Assembly: GCF_003731765.1 (NCBI RefSeq)
Contig: NZ_MOAL01000004.1
Span: 744,001 to 808,000, forward strand
DNA from: Pseudomonas chlororaphis
GTDB lineage: Bacteria > Pseudomonadota > Gammaproteobacteria > Pseudomonadales > Pseudomonadaceae
Reading direction: 5' to 3'
Length of the DNA stretch: 64,000 nt
Shown piece after piece: positions 8,886 through 17,584 of the stretch (position 1 is its first letter; every line of letters starts with the position of its first letter). The notes beneath the pieces were generated by a model. It made no database searches and was not told the DNA's origin. It saw only the letters and a program-made list of their open reading frames with translations. The translations under genes were made by a program, and so were the position numbers.

Positions 8886-9517
8886 CCCCCATGGCGCAGC
8901 AGGTGGTGTACGTGGTCGACGACGACCCGGGCATGCTCGACTCCACCGTCTGGCTGCTGGAGTCGGTGGGCCTCAAGGCGCTGCCTTTCACCAGTGGCCG
9001 GGCGTTTCTCGAACACTGCGATCCCAGCCTCAATGCCTGCGTGCTGCTGGATGTGCGCATGCCCGGCATGGGCGGCTTGAATGTCCAGGAGGAACTGCGC
9101 CAGCGCGATATCCAGTTGCCGCTGATCTTTGTCAGCGGCCACGCCGACGTGCCCATCGTGGTCCGGGCGTTCAAGGCCGGGGCAGTAGACTTCATCGAAA
9201 AGCCCTACAACGAACAGCTGTTGCTGGACAGCGTGCAGCAGGCCTTGAGCCGCGCCGACCGCCACCAGAGCCAGAGCGCCGGGCAGGCCCGGGTGCACGG
9301 CTTGCTGGAGAGCCTGACGCCACGGGAGAAGGACGTATTGCTGCCGCTGGTGCAGGGCTACACCAATCGGGACATTGCCGAGCAGTTGGGGGTCAGCGTC
9401 AAGACCATCGACCTGTATCGCTCACGGGTGATGAAACGCATGCAGGCCGAGCACCTGCCGGAACTGGTGGGCATGGCCATCGCCGCCGGCCTGGTGGACC
9501 CGCTGCAACTGCGCTGA
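8882..9517 (+). CDS. bfiR: FixJ/LuxR-family response regulator, BfiR-like
   Basis: A 211-residue regulator. Residues 8-120 form a receiver domain with the acidic pocket VVDDDPG, the phospho-accepting Asp in VLLDVRMPGMGG (about 60) and the conserved Lys in DFIEKPYNEQLL. Residues 145-205 are a LuxR-type helix-turn-helix (LTPREKDVLLPLVQGYTNRDIA, then VSVKTIDLYRSRVMKRM). The start at 8882 overlaps the kinase stop and has GGAG 8 nt upstream, so translation is coupled. It should be phosphorylated by the kinase and bind DNA as a dimer. The palindrome at 6940-6957 is a possible self-target. Confidence 0.8.
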   Translation: MTPMAQQVVYVVDDDPGMLDSTVWLLESVGLKALPFTSGRAFLEHCDPSLNACVLLDVRMPGMGGLNVQEELRQRDIQLPLIFVSGHADVPIVVRAFKAGAVDFIEKPYNEQLLLDSVQQALSRADRHQSQSAGQARVHGLLESLTPREKDVLLPLVQGYTNRDIAEQLGVSVKTIDLYRSRVMKRMQAEHLPELVGMAIAAGLVDPLQLR

Positions 9518-9520
9518 GGC

Positions 9521-10117
9521 TCAGGCCACCGCACTGCGCACTGGAGCGCCGGCCAACAGGCGCTCGATGGCCCCGGTCAGCAGGTTTTCCAGCAGGGTTT
9601 CCCGCTCCCGCTCGGCCAGGGATTGCCCATTGAACCAACTGGGGGCGCTGTTCAACAGGTTGGCCAGCGCATGGCCGGTGGCCCGTCGTGCGCCTTCGCC
9701 AAGGTCGGGCGGGGTGTGCAGAAGGTCCAGCAGTTGCTGTTCGTAGCCTTGGCGCAACTGCTCGACCCGCGCTTGCTGGTCGGGGTTCAGGCAGCCGCTG
9801 TCGCGCTCCACCAAACGGAAATGCCGCGGCAGTTCCCGGTGCAGCTTGAGGTGGGCGCGGATCAGCGCCGGCAGGCAGTCGCCTTGCCGCTTGCGCCGCT
9901 GCAGGCGCTTGAGGGTGCTGTGCAGTTCGTCGTAGAACTCTTCGATCAGGTCCAGCAACAGGTGCTGTTTGCTCGGGTAATGGTGGTACAGCGAACCCGG
10001 GGTCAGGCCCAGGTGGCTGGCCAGCTCACGCATGCCGACCTGGCCAAAGCCCTTGCTGGCGAACAGCTCCAGGGCCTTGTCGCGGCTTTCGGCGAAGCGT
10101 GAGCAGCGCTCAGCCAT
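9521..10117 (-). CDS. TetR-family transcriptional regulator
   Basis: A 198-residue regulator. Residues 10-55 form the TetR helix-turn-helix (ALELFASKGFGQVGMRELAS, then LGLTPGSLYHHYPSKQHLL). The remainder is an alpha-helical ligand-binding domain without a recognisable subfamily signature. Its start overlaps the end of the 3-hydroxyacyl-CoA dehydrogenase gene by 8 bp, so the two are translated from one transcript. The likely role is to repress that operon until an acyl-CoA or related ligand binds, but this is inferred from position only. Confidence 0.82.
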   Translation of the reverse strand: MAERCSRFAESRDKALELFASKGFGQVGMRELASHLGLTPGSLYHHYPSKQHLLLDLIEEFYDELHSTLKRLQRRKRQGDCLPALIRAHLKLHRELPRHFRLVERDSGCLNPDQQARVEQLRQGYEQQLLDLLHTPPDLGEGARRATGHALANLLNSAPSWFNGQSLAERERETLLENLLTGAIERLLAGAPVRSAVA

Positions 10118-10961
10118 AGGTATGGAAGCCTCGCCCGGTCTTGCGGCCCAGGTAGCCGGCGGCGACCATTTCCTTGAGCAGCGGCGCGGGGCGGTATTTG
10201 CTGTCGTTGAAGCCGTCGTAGAAGGCTTGGAGGATCGCCAGCAGGGTGTCGAGACCGATCAGGTCGGCCAGGGCCAGGGGGCCGATGGGCTGGTTGCAGC
10301 CCAGGCGCATGCCGGCGTCGATGTCCTCGGCGCTGGCCAGGCCTTCCTGAAACACCAGGATCGCCTCGTTGATCATCGGCACCAGGATGCGGTTGACCAC
10401 GAAGCCAGGGCGGTTACCAGCAGTGATTGCGGTTTTGCCCAGGCGTTGGGCCAGGTCCAGGGCCAGGGCGTGTGTCCCGTCGCTGGTCTGCAGGCCGCGG
10501 ATCACTTCAATCAGGCCCATCACCGGCACCGGGTTGAAGAAGTGCAGGCCGATAAAACGCTCGGGCTGGCTGACGCTGGCGGCCAATTGGGTGATCGACA
10601 GCGACGAGGTGTTGGAGGCGATCACGCACTCCGGGCTGACCTGGGCGGCGATCTGTTGCAGCACCCGCAGCTTGAGGTCGAGGTTTTCGGTGGCGGCTTC
10701 GATCACCAGTTGCACGTCACGCAGGGCGCTGTAATCGGTGCTGGTGCGGATCAGCGCCAGGGCGGCGTTTTTTTGCGCCTCGCTCAGGGTGTCCTTGGCC
10801 ACTTGGCGGTCGAGGTTCTTGGCCACGGTGGCCAGGGCCTTGTCCAGGGCACCTTCGGAGATGTCCAGCAGGGTCACCTTGATGCCCGCCTGGGCACAGA
10901 CCTGGGCGATGCCGTTGCCCATGGTGCCGGCCCCGATAACCGCGATAGTGTGCAGATTCAT
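10110..10961 (-). CDS. 3-hydroxyacyl-CoA (3-hydroxybutyryl-CoA) dehydrogenase
   Basis: A 283-residue NAD-dependent dehydrogenase. The start at 10961 follows AAGGAAGAG; the open frame extends upstream without meaning. The Rossmann motif is VIGAGTMGNGIAQVCAQAG (about 7-25). The catalytic SNTSSLSIT segment and the GLHFFNPVPVM signature follow, then the C-terminal domain with GRKTGRGFHTYG. At 283 residues it has the length of monofunctional short-chain enzymes (HbdA/PaaH class) and not of the FadB fusion. It oxidises (S)-3-hydroxyacyl-CoA to 3-oxoacyl-CoA. It is co-transcribed with a TetR gene and divergent from an AraC gene, either of which could control it. Confidence 0.9.
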   Translation of the reverse strand: MNLHTIAVIGAGTMGNGIAQVCAQAGIKVTLLDISEGALDKALATVAKNLDRQVAKDTLSEAQKNAALALIRTSTDYSALRDVQLVIEAATENLDLKLRVLQQIAAQVSPECVIASNTSSLSITQLAASVSQPERFIGLHFFNPVPVMGLIEVIRGLQTSDGTHALALDLAQRLGKTAITAGNRPGFVVNRILVPMINEAILVFQEGLASAEDIDAGMRLGCNQPIGPLALADLIGLDTLLAILQAFYDGFNDSKYRPAPLLKEMVAAGYLGRKTGRGFHTYG

Positions 10962-11134
10962 CTTCAACGCTCTTCCTTTGTTCGACGCCTTCGCAGAGCA
11001 TGGCGCTTTCGCCAGGCAATGCGCTGTATGGGGGCCGAGTCTAGAGCCCGTCGGCGCTTGGCGCCTATGCCGAAAGCGGTCAACCGCGCTGGCGTTTTTT
11101 GCCATGTCCACAGCCACTAGAGGGCCCAACCTTG

Positions 11135-12151
11135 ATGCGGGAAAAGGATTCGGTCGCGGTCTATTTCGTCCAGGTGATGACCCACGCCATGCGCGATCAA
11201 CCCGAGCGCCTGGCGGCGGCGCTGGCCGAGGCGGGTATCGAACCGGCACTGCTGCAGGACCCGTTGGCGCGGGTGCCGGCCAGCGCCTTTGCAGCGTTGT
11301 GGCTGATCCAGATTCGGCAATTGCAGGACGAGTTTTTCCAGCTCGATTCCCATGGCATGCCGCCGGGCAGTTTCGCCCTGATCTGCCGAGGGCTGATCCA
11401 GGAACCCACCCTGGAAAAAGCCCTGCGCCAGTGCCTGGCCAATTTCAGCCTGTTCCTGCGGGACTTTAGCGGCAGCTTCAGTGTGCGCGGCAAGCGCGCG
11501 GTGATCAGCCTCGACAGCCGGGCCGGCGACCCGGACAGCGGGCGCTATGGCGAAGAAACTTTCCTGGTGCTGATCATCAGCTTGCTGTGCTGGTTGGGCG
11601 GGCGGCGGATAGCCATCGACCGGGCGGACTTTCGCCATGGGCGGCCGGCCCTGAGTGACGATCCGCTGCTGTGGGGGCCGAACCTGACCTTTGCCGCCGG
11701 GCGCACGGAAATCGAGTTTGCCAGCCGGTTTCTGCGTTTGCCGGTGGTGCAGGATCTGGCCTCGCTGAAAGTCTTTTTGCGCAGTGCGCCGCAGTGGCTG
11801 GTGATTCGGTTTCGCAACCAGCACGGGTTGGCGACCCAGGTGTATCAGCGTTTGCGCCAGAGCCATTACAGCCAGTGGCCGACCCTGGAGGCCTTTGCCG
11901 CTGAGGTGCAAATCAGCCCCAGCACCTGCCGGCGGCGCCTGGAGCGCGAGGGGTGTTCCTTCCAGGAAATCAAGGACGAGGTGCGCCGAGGGTTGGCGGT
12001 GGACCTGCTGCGCCGCAGCGGCAGCAGCATCGTCGAGATTGCCGAACGCACCGGCTTCCAGGAGCCCAGCGCCTTCCATCGCGCCTTCAAGAAATGGACC
12101 GGTGAAAGCCCCGGCCGCTACCGTGCCCGTTTTCAGCCCGCCCCGCGTTAG
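11135..12151 (+). CDS. AraC-family regulator with Arabinose_bd-type N-terminal domain
   Basis: A 338-residue regulator of the OruR/ArgR-like AraC class. The start at 11135 gives the usual length for the family; an in-frame ATG at 11099 is less likely. The N-terminal ~190 residues match the PF12625-type sensing domain. The C-terminal ~100 residues carry two helix-turn-helix motifs (FAAEVQISPSTCRRRLEREG and IVEIAERTGFQEPSAFHRAF). It is divergent from the 3-hydroxyacyl-CoA dehydrogenase gene with a 173-bp shared region, so it may activate that gene. The inducing ligand cannot be deduced. Confidence 0.85.
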   Translation: MREKDSVAVYFVQVMTHAMRDQPERLAAALAEAGIEPALLQDPLARVPASAFAALWLIQIRQLQDEFFQLDSHGMPPGSFALICRGLIQEPTLEKALRQCLANFSLFLRDFSGSFSVRGKRAVISLDSRAGDPDSGRYGEETFLVLIISLLCWLGGRRIAIDRADFRHGRPALSDDPLLWGPNLTFAAGRTEIEFASRFLRLPVVQDLASLKVFLRSAPQWLVIRFRNQHGLATQVYQRLRQSHYSQWPTLEAFAAEVQISPSTCRRRLEREGCSFQEIKDEVRRGLAVDLLRRSGSSIVEIAERTGFQEPSAFHRAFKKWTGESPGRYRARFQPAPR

Positions 12152-12160
12152 CCGGGGGCC

Positions 12161-12229
12161 GTGTGGGAGCTGGCTCGCCAGCGATGGGGCCCCTGAGACC
12201 GCCATCGCCGGCAAGCCGGCTCCTACAGG
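12161..12229. repeat. REPIN (two facing REP elements)
   Basis: A forward REP (GTGTGGGAGCTGGCTCGCCA) and an inverted partner ending in GGCTCCTACAG lie between two convergent genes. The pair can fold into one long hairpin and may act as a bidirectional transcription terminator. Confidence 0.8.
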
Positions 12230-12247
12230 GTGGGGCTGTTTAGGGTT

Positions 12248-14107
12248 TCAGGCGGGGCGGCGGCCGGGCATTTCGATGCCGTGCTGGTGCACGCGGCGAT
12301 ACAGGGTGGCGCGGGAGATGCCCAGGGCGTTGGCCGCTGCCGTGGGCTTCCAGCGGTGCCGCACCAGGGCGTCCAGCAGGGCCTGGCGTTCGGGGCTGGC
12401 GCCCGGTTCCCGCAGCAGTTGTTCCGGCTCGGCGCCGCGCAGTTGTTCGGGTAGGTCATTGAGCTGAATCAGCTCGGCCTCGCACACCGCGCAGGCATAG
12501 CGCAGCACATGTCGCAATTGTCGGACATTGCCCGGCCAGCGATACCCCAGCAGGCACTCCAAGGCGGCGCCGGCCAGTTGCACCGGCACGCCGCACAGGG
12601 CCGACTCCTCCTCAAGAATCCGCTGAATCAGGCGCAGCCGATCACTGCGTTCGCGCAGCGGCGGCAACTGAAACCGCGCGCCGCCCAGGCGGAAATACAG
12701 GTCTTCGCGAAAGCTGCCTTCCGCCACCTGGGTTTCCAGGTCGCGGTGTGTGGCGCAGATCACTTGGATGTCCACCGCCTTGCGCTGGGACGCGCCCAAG
12801 GGCGCCACTTCACCCTCGGCCAACACCCGCAGCAAGCGGGTCTGCAAGGCCAGGGGCATATCACCAATTTCATCGAGAAACAGGGTGCCGCTATCGGCCT
12901 GTTGCAACAGCCCCTGCATGCCTTTGCTGGAGGCTCCGGTAAAGGCCCCGGCGACGTAGCCGAACAGCTCGCTCTCGATCAGGCTTTCGGGAATCGCCGC
13001 GCAGTTCACCGCGACAAACGGCCGGTCCCGGCGCTGGCTGGCCAGGTGCAGTTGCCGGGCGAATACTTCCTTGCCGGAGCCGGTTTCACCCTGGATCAGC
13101 ACCGGCAGGTGACGGTCCTTGACCCGCACCGCCAGGCGCAGGCTGTCGGCCACCCGTGGGTCTTCCTCGTTCGGCAGCAAGTGGCGCTGACGCGTCGGGT
13201 TCGGGCGCCGGGGTGCGCTGAGGCGGGCATGCAGGTCGTTGAGCAGGCACAGCGATGCGTCGCCGGCGCGGTGCAGCAGTTGTGGGTCGAACACTTGGCC
13301 GATGTGCTGGGGCAGTTGCCCGTAGCGTTGCAGCAGGTAGTGCCGCGCCGCGGGGTTCAGCGCCTGCAGGCAGCCGTCGTCGTCCCAGGCGAACAGGTAG
13401 TCCGGCTGGCTGTCGACGTAGCCCGGGCTGCCGTGAGCCCGCAGCACCCAATAGCCCTGGGCGCTGCTCATGAAAAACGCCTGTTCGATCTCCCGCGCGC
13501 TCTGCACCACCATCTGCCGGATCAGGTGTTGGGAGCGGCGGTCATCGGGGGAGCGCACGGCCGACACATCCAGTACCCCGAGCAGTTCGCCCTGGGGGTC
13601 GAACACCGGTGCGGCGGAGCAGGTCAGGCCGATAAAGGCGGCGCGGAAGTGGTCGCGCTTGTGCACCGTGACCGGCGCCTTGGCAGTCAGCACCGCGGCC
13701 ACGCCGCAGGTGCCTTCTTCGCCTTCCGACCAGCAGGTGCCCAGGTACAGCCCGGCCTTGCGGCAGTCATTGCGGATGGCGCTTTCCACCCGGTAGTCGA
13801 TGGTCTGGCCCTGGGCGTCGGTGAGCAGCACGCAGTAGTCGGCGTCGCGCACGCGGCCGTGGAGGCGGGCCACTTCTTCGCTGGCAATGCGCAGGAACAG
13901 TTCGGAGCGCTCGCGGCATTCCTTGAGCACGTTGTGGGAAAGGATCCGCGGCCCTTGCAGCGAGCCCGGGTCCAGGTGGTGCTGGTCCATGGAGCGGCGC
14001 CAGGAATCGAGAATCAGGCTGGGAACAGGCAGCTGCGGCAGGTGCGCAGCGTTTTTCAAGACACGGCTGACGCAATCCACGTGCGCCTTCGAGTGTGCGG
14101 AAAGCAT
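12248..14107 (-). CDS. acoR: AcoR, sigma-54-dependent activator of acetoin catabolism
   Basis: A 619-residue enhancer-binding protein. An N-terminal GAF-type sensing region (about 70-200, with [13 protein letters not shown]) is followed by a PAS-like linker (about 225-290). The central AAA+ domain (about 315-555) has Walker A GETGSGKE, the sigma-54 contact loop GAFTGA and Walker [12 protein letters not shown] Fis-type helix-turn-helix closes the protein ([20 protein letters not shown], about 590-610). It is divergent from acoXABC-bdh, and the shared region holds two palindromes and a -24/-12 promoter. It should bind acetoin or a derivative and drive that operon with RpoN. The same domain order is known in P. 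putida and Ralstonia AcoR. Confidence 0.93.
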   Translation of the reverse strand: MLSAHSKAHVDCVSRVLKNAAHLPQLPVPSLILDSWRRSMDQHHLDPGSLQGPRILSHNVLKECRERSELFLRIASEEVARLHGRVRDADYCVLLTDAQGQTIDYRVESAIRNDCRKAGLYLGTCWSEGEEGTCGVAAVLTAKAPVTVHKRDHFRAAFIGLTCSAAPVFDPQGELLGVLDVSAVRSPDDRRSQHLIRQMVVQSAREIEQAFFMSSAQGYWVLRAHGSPGYVDSQPDYLFAWDDDGCLQALNPAARHYLLQRYGQLPQHIGQVFDPQLLHRAGDASLCLLNDLHARLSAPRRPNPTRQRHLLPNEEDPRVADSLRLAVRVKDRHLPVLIQGETGSGKEVFARQLHLASQRRDRPFVAVNCAAIPESLIESELFGYVAGAFTGASSKGMQGLLQQADSGTLFLDEIGDMPLALQTRLLRVLAEGEVAPLGASQRKAVDIQVICATHRDLETQVAEGSFREDLYFRLGGARFQLPPLRERSDRLRLIQRILEEESALCGVPVQLAGAALECLLGYRWPGNVRQLRHVLRYACAVCEAELIQLNDLPEQLRGAEPEQLLREPGASPERQALLDALVRHRWKPTAAANALGISRATLYRRVHQHGIEMPGRRPA

Positions 14108-14195
14108 TCAGGCCTCCGGTTCAGCTTCTTATCGTTGTGGGCGCATTAAGCGCCGATCCTCGGGTGGCGACAAGCGCCGCCTGCCCGAACGGCCA

Positions 14196-14220
14196 CCCTG
14201 AGACGCCACGTCTCAGGGTC
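14196..14220. promoter_or_regulatory. Perfect palindrome, probable AcoR activator site 1
   Basis: ACCCTGAGACG and CGTCTCAGGGT form a perfect 11-bp inverted repeat around the spacer CCA. It lies about 130 bp upstream of the -24/-12 promoter, the usual distance for a sigma-54 enhancer site, and 89 bp from the acoR start, so it may also control acoR. Confidence 0.75.
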
Positions 14221-14240
14221 TCGCTGTTGGCCCGTGCAGG

Positions 14241-14261
14241 CTGACATGCCACGTCTCAGCG
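14241..14261. promoter_or_regulatory. Imperfect palindrome, probable AcoR activator site 2
   Basis: GCTGACATG CCA CGTCTCAGC repeats the site-1 core with the same CCA spacer; seven of nine positions pair. Its centre is 43 bp from that of site 1, close to four helical turns, so two activator dimers would sit on the same DNA face. Confidence 0.68.
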
Positions 14262-14335
14262 GCGGCTGGCATCAAGCGCTTTGCCATCGGCAAGCAACCG
14301 CTCTGCAACGGTCGTCTCCACGGGTTTTTGCGCAA

Positions 14336-14352
14336 CTGGCATCGGCCTTGCT
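14336..14352 (+). promoter_or_regulatory. Sigma-54 (-24/-12) promoter of the aco operon
   Basis: CTGGCATCGGCCTTGCT has the conserved GG and GC separated by exactly 10 bp and matches the TGGCAC-N5-TTGCW consensus except for one base in the -24 box. The transcript would start near 14363 and include the leader ORF. Confidence 0.85.
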
Positions 14353-14398
14353 CTAAGCCTGGTAACCCGTTCTGGCCACCCGCCCGACTGGCCACCCA

Positions 14399-14414
14399 AT
14401 AATAAAAAAGAGGT
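14399..14414 (+). promoter_or_regulatory. A-rich Hfq/Crc-type motif in the aco leader
   Basis: AATAATAAAAAAGAGG lies just before and overlapping the ribosome binding site of the leader ORF. AAYAAYAA-type (CA) motifs at this position are known Hfq/Crc targets for catabolite repression in Pseudomonas, which would fit acetoin use. This is a motif match only. Confidence 0.5.
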
Positions 14415-14419
14415 GCCCT

Positions 14420-14470
14420 ATGTCCTCCTGCCGAGGCTTGTTTCCTGTCCTGCCCGGGCTTGTGTCATGA
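14420..14470 (+). CDS. 16-aa leader peptide coupled to acoX
   Basis: A short ORF encoding MSSCRGLFPVLPGLVS. It has a strong AAGAGG ribosome binding site 6 nt upstream and lies within the predicted sigma-54 transcript. Its stop overlaps the acoX start as ATGA (14467-14470). The only plausible acoX start has no ribosome site of its own, so acoX translation probably depends on ribosomes finishing this ORF. The A-rich motif at its start could then let Hfq/Crc silence both. The peptide itself shows no known regulatory code such as codon runs for one amino acid. Confidence 0.55.
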   Translation: MSSCRGLFPVLPGLVS

Positions 14471-15579
14471 GCCGTGTCATCAGCCGCCCGCCCTTGACCG
14501 TGGGCATCATCGCCAACCCAGCGTCGGGGCGCGATGTGCGCCGCCTGACCGCCAACGCCGGGCTGTTTTCCAGCACCGACAAGGTCTCGGTGATTCAGCG
14601 CCTGCTGGCGGCCTTTGGCGCCACCGGCATCGAGCAGGTGCTGATGCCCACCGATATGACCGGCATCGCCGCCGCCGTGCTGAAGAACAGCACCAGCCGC
14701 CAGGCCCGGGACAATCACTGGCCGGCCCTGGAGTTTCTCGACCTGACCCTGCGCCAGACCGTCGAAGACACCCGCCAGGCCGCACGCTGGATGGCCGAGC
14801 GCGGGGTGTCCCTGATTGCCGTGCTGGGCGGCGACGGCACCCATAAGGCGGTGGCCGCCGAGGTCGGTGATGTTCCGCTGCTGACCCTGTCCACCGGCAC
14901 CAACAACGCCTTCCCTGAACTGCGCGAAGCCACCAGCGCCGGGCTGGCTGGCGGCCTCTATGCCAGTGGCCGGGTGCCGCCCGAGATCGCCCTGCGGCGC
15001 AATAAACGGCTGCTGGTGCGTGAGCCGGCGAGGGGCCTGTGTGAAGTGGCTTTGGTGGATGTGGCGGTGTCGCCCCTGGCCTTTGTCGGCGCCCGGGCCA
15101 TCAGCCGCGGGGCGGACCTGGCCGAGGTTTTCGTGACCTTTGCCGAGCCCCAGTCCATTGGGATTTCCGCCCTGTGCGGGTTGTGGCTGCCGGTCACCCG
15201 CCAAGACCCCCACGGCGCCTGGATGCGCCTGGACCCGAACGCCCCCGAGGCGCTGCTGGTGCCCCTGGCGCCCGGCCTGTTGCAGGGCTGCGGGGTGCTG
15301 GACGCCGGCTACCTGGCGCCTGATGTGCCCCAGCCCCTGGCGCTGGCCAGCGGCACCCTGGCCCTGGATGGCGAGCGCGAAATCGAATTCAACGCCCATG
15401 ACCGGCCCACGGTCACCCTGGATGCCGGCGGCCCGCTGAGCATCGACGTCAACGCGGTCCTGGCCCACGCGGCGCAGCAACGCCTGCTGGCCATCGACCG
15501 CCACCACCGGCAACACCCCGTGAACCTTCAGCCCCAAGACACCCTGGAGAATAAAAATGTCGACACCGTTAACCACTGA
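14467..15579 (+). CDS. acoX: AcoX, acetoin catabolism protein (NAD-kinase-like fold)
   Basis: A 370-residue protein of the ATP-NAD kinase-like family. The N-terminal region contains GIIANPASGRDVRRL, and LIAVLGGDGTHKAVAAEVG around residue 115-135 is the GGDG nucleotide-binding motif shared with NAD and diacylglycerol kinases; LSTGTNNAFPE follows. AcoX is the first gene of known aco operons (P. putida, Ralstonia), but its biochemical role is not settled. The start at 14467 is set by the leader-ORF overlap. Its 3' end overlaps acoA by 23 bp. No ribosome binding site is visible, consistent with coupling. Confidence 0.88.
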   Translation: MSRVISRPPLTVGIIANPASGRDVRRLTANAGLFSSTDKVSVIQRLLAAFGATGIEQVLMPTDMTGIAAAVLKNSTSRQARDNHWPALEFLDLTLRQTVEDTRQAARWMAERGVSLIAVLGGDGTHKAVAAEVGDVPLLTLSTGTNNAFPELREATSAGLAGGLYASGRVPPEIALRRNKRLLVREPARGLCEVALVDVAVSPLAFVGARAISRGADLAEVFVTFAEPQSIGISALCGLWLPVTRQDPHGAWMRLDPNAPEALLVPLAPGLLQGCGVLDAGYLAPDVPQPLALASGTLALDGEREIEFNAHDRPTVTLDAGGPLSIDVNAVLAHAAQQRLLAIDRHHRQHPVNLQPQDTLENKNVDTVNH

Positions 15580-16534
15580 ACAACTGCTGCACGCCTACCA
15601 GGTGATGCGCACCATCCGCGCCTTCGAAGAACGCCTGCACGTGGAATTCGCCACCGGCGAGATCCCCGGTTTCGTCCACCTGTATGCCGGTGAGGAGGCC
15701 TCCGCCGCTGGGGTCATGGCCCACCTGCGAGACGACGACTGCATCGCCTCCAACCACCGTGGCCACGGCCATTGCATCGCCAAGGGCGTGGACGTGTACG
15801 GGATGATGGCGGAGATCTACGGCAAGAAAACCGGGGTCTGCCAGGGCAAGGGCGGCTCCATGCACATCGCCGATTTCGAGAAGGGCATGCTCGGCGCCAA
15901 CGGCATTGTCGGCGCCGGTGCGCCGCTGGTGGTGGGGGCGGCCCTGGCGGCTCGGCTGCAAGGCACCGACGGCGTGTCCGTGGTGTTCTTCGGCGACGGC
16001 GGCTCCAACGAAGGCGCGGTGTTCGAGGCCATGAACATGGCCTCGGTGTGGAACCTGCCGTGCCTGTTCATCGCCGAGAACAACGGCTACGCCGAGGCCA
16101 CGGCGTCCAACTGGTCGGTGGCCTGCGATCACATCGCTGACCGCGCCGCCGGCTTCGGCATGCCCGGGGTCACGGTGGACGGCTTCGACTTCTTTGCCGT
16201 GCACGAAGCCGCCGGTGCCGCCGTGGAGCGGGCCCGGGCCGGGGAGGGGCCGTCGCTGATCGAGGTCAAGCTGACCCGCTACTACGGGCACTTCGAGGGG
16301 GATGCACAAACCTACCGCGCCCCTGACGAGGTCAAGCATTTCCGCGAGCACCAGGACTGCCTGATGCAGTTCCGCGAGCGCACCGTCCGCTCTGGCCTGG
16401 TCCAGGCCAGCCAGCTCGATCAGATCGACAAGGACGTGGACACCCTGATCGAAAACGCCGTGCGCAAGGCCAAGTCCGACCCCAAGCCGAGCGCGGCCGA
16501 CCTGCTGAGTGACGTTTACGTCTCCTACCCCTGA
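15557..16534 (+). CDS. acoA: Acetoin dehydrogenase E1 alpha subunit (TPP-dependent)
   Basis: A 325-residue E1 alpha subunit. The thiamine diphosphate motif is present as GDGGSNEGAVFEAMNMASVWNLPCLFIAENN (about 150-180, with GDG at its start and NN at its end), preceded by HRGHGHCIAKG and GKGGSMHI. With AcoB it cleaves acetoin, releasing acetaldehyde and transferring the acetyl group to lipoamide on AcoC. The length is typical. It overlaps acoX by 23 bp and precedes acoB by 33 bp in one operon. Confidence 0.94.
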   Translation: MSTPLTTEQLLHAYQVMRTIRAFEERLHVEFATGEIPGFVHLYAGEEASAAGVMAHLRDDDCIASNHRGHGHCIAKGVDVYGMMAEIYGKKTGVCQGKGGSMHIADFEKGMLGANGIVGAGAPLVVGAALAARLQGTDGVSVVFFGDGGSNEGAVFEAMNMASVWNLPCLFIAENNGYAEATASNWSVACDHIADRAAGFGMPGVTVDGFDFFAVHEAAGAAVERARAGEGPSLIEVKLTRYYGHFEGDAQTYRAPDEVKHFREHQDCLMQFRERTVRSGLVQASQLDQIDKDVDTLIENAVRKAKSDPKPSAADLLSDVYVSYP

Positions 16535-16567
16535 ATACTCCCTATAACAAGAATCGAGACCTCTATC

Positions 16568-17584
16568 ATGGCGAGAAAAATCAGTTACCAGCAGGCCATC
16601 AACGAAGCCCTGGCCCAGGAAATGCGCCGCGACCCCAGCGTGTTCATCATGGGTGAAGACGTCGCCGGCGGTGCCGGTGCCCCCGGTGAAAACGATGCCT
16701 GGGGCGGCGTGCTGGGCGTGACCAAGGGCCTGTACCACCAATTCCCCGGGCGAGTGCTGGATACGCCACTGTCGGAGATCGGCTACGTCGGCGCCGCCGT
16801 GGGCGCGGCCACTCGCGGCGTGCGCCCGGTGTGCGAGTTGATGTTCGTCGACTTCGCCGGCTGCTGCCTGGACCAGATCCTTAACCAGGCGGCCAAATTC
16901 CGCTACATGTTCGGCGGCAAGGCCCAGACCCCGCTGGTGATTCGCACCATGGTCGGTGCCGGCTTGCGCGCCGCCGCCCAGCACTCGCAGATGCTCACCT
17001 CGCTGTGGACCCACATCCCCGGCCTGAAGGTGGTCTGCCCGTCGTCGCCCTACGACGCCAAGGGCTTGCTGATCCAGGCCATTCGCGACAACGACCCGGT
17101 GATTTTCTGCGAGCACAAAATGCTCTACAGCCTGCAGGGCGAGGTGCCGGAAGAGCTCTACACCATCCCTTTCGGTGAGGCCAACTTCCTGCGCGACGGC
17201 AAGGACGTGACCCTGGTGTCCTACGGGCGCACGGTCAACACCGCGATGGACGCGGCGCGCAGCCTGGCGGGGCGGGGCATCGATTGCGAGGTCATCGACC
17301 TGCGCACCACCAGCCCGCTGGATGAGGACAGCATCCTTGAAAGCGTGGAGAAAACCGGGCGTCTTGTCGTGATCGACGAAGCCAACCCGCGCTGTTCCAT
17401 GGCCACTGACATCTCGGCCCTGGTGGCGCAAAAAGCCTTCGCCGCCCTCAAGGCCCCGATTGAAATGGTCACCGCGCCCCACACCCCGGTGCCGTTCTCC
17501 GACGCTCTGGAGGACCTGTACATCCCCGACGCGGCGAAGATCGAAAACGCCGTGCTCAAGGTCATCGAATGGAGCCAGCGCTGA
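16568..17584 (+). CDS. acoB: Acetoin dehydrogenase E1 beta subunit
   Basis: A 338-residue transketolase-like beta subunit. Recognisable parts are the N-terminal INEALAQEMRRDPSVFIMGEDV, the DTPLSEIGYVGAAVGAA segment, the pyrimidine-binding core, and the C-terminal transketolase domain with EVIDLRTTSPLDEDSILESV. It forms the alpha2beta2 E1 tetramer with AcoA. Its stop overlaps the acoC start (TGATG), so the two are translationally coupled. Confidence 0.94.
   Translation: MARKISYQQAINEALAQEMRRDPSVFIMGEDVAGGAGAPGENDAWGGVLGVTKGLYHQFPGRVLDTPLSEIGYVGAAVGAATRGVRPVCELMFVDFAGCCLDQILNQAAKFRYMFGGKAQTPLVIRTMVGAGLRAAAQHSQMLTSLWTHIPGLKVVCPSSPYDAKGLLIQAIRDNDPVIFCEHKMLYSLQGEVPEELYTIPFGEANFLRDGKDVTLVSYGRTVNTAMDAARSLAGRGIDCEVIDLRTTSPLDEDSILESVEKTGRLVVIDEANPRCSMATDISALVAQKAFAALKAPIEMVTAPHTPVPFSDALEDLYIPDAAKIENAVLKVIEWSQR

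Noticed and set aside
12509..14149. 546-codon open frame opposite acoR
   Set aside because: Antisense shadow of a well-supported AAA+ regulator; the translation has no family features.
14281..14466. Earlier in-frame start for acoX
   Set aside because: The upstream frame crosses the sigma-54 promoter, so it lies before the transcript start and cannot be translated from it.
15569..17482. 637-codon minus-strand frame across acoA and acoB
   Set aside because: Antisense to two highly conserved E1 subunits; composition typical of a shadow frame.
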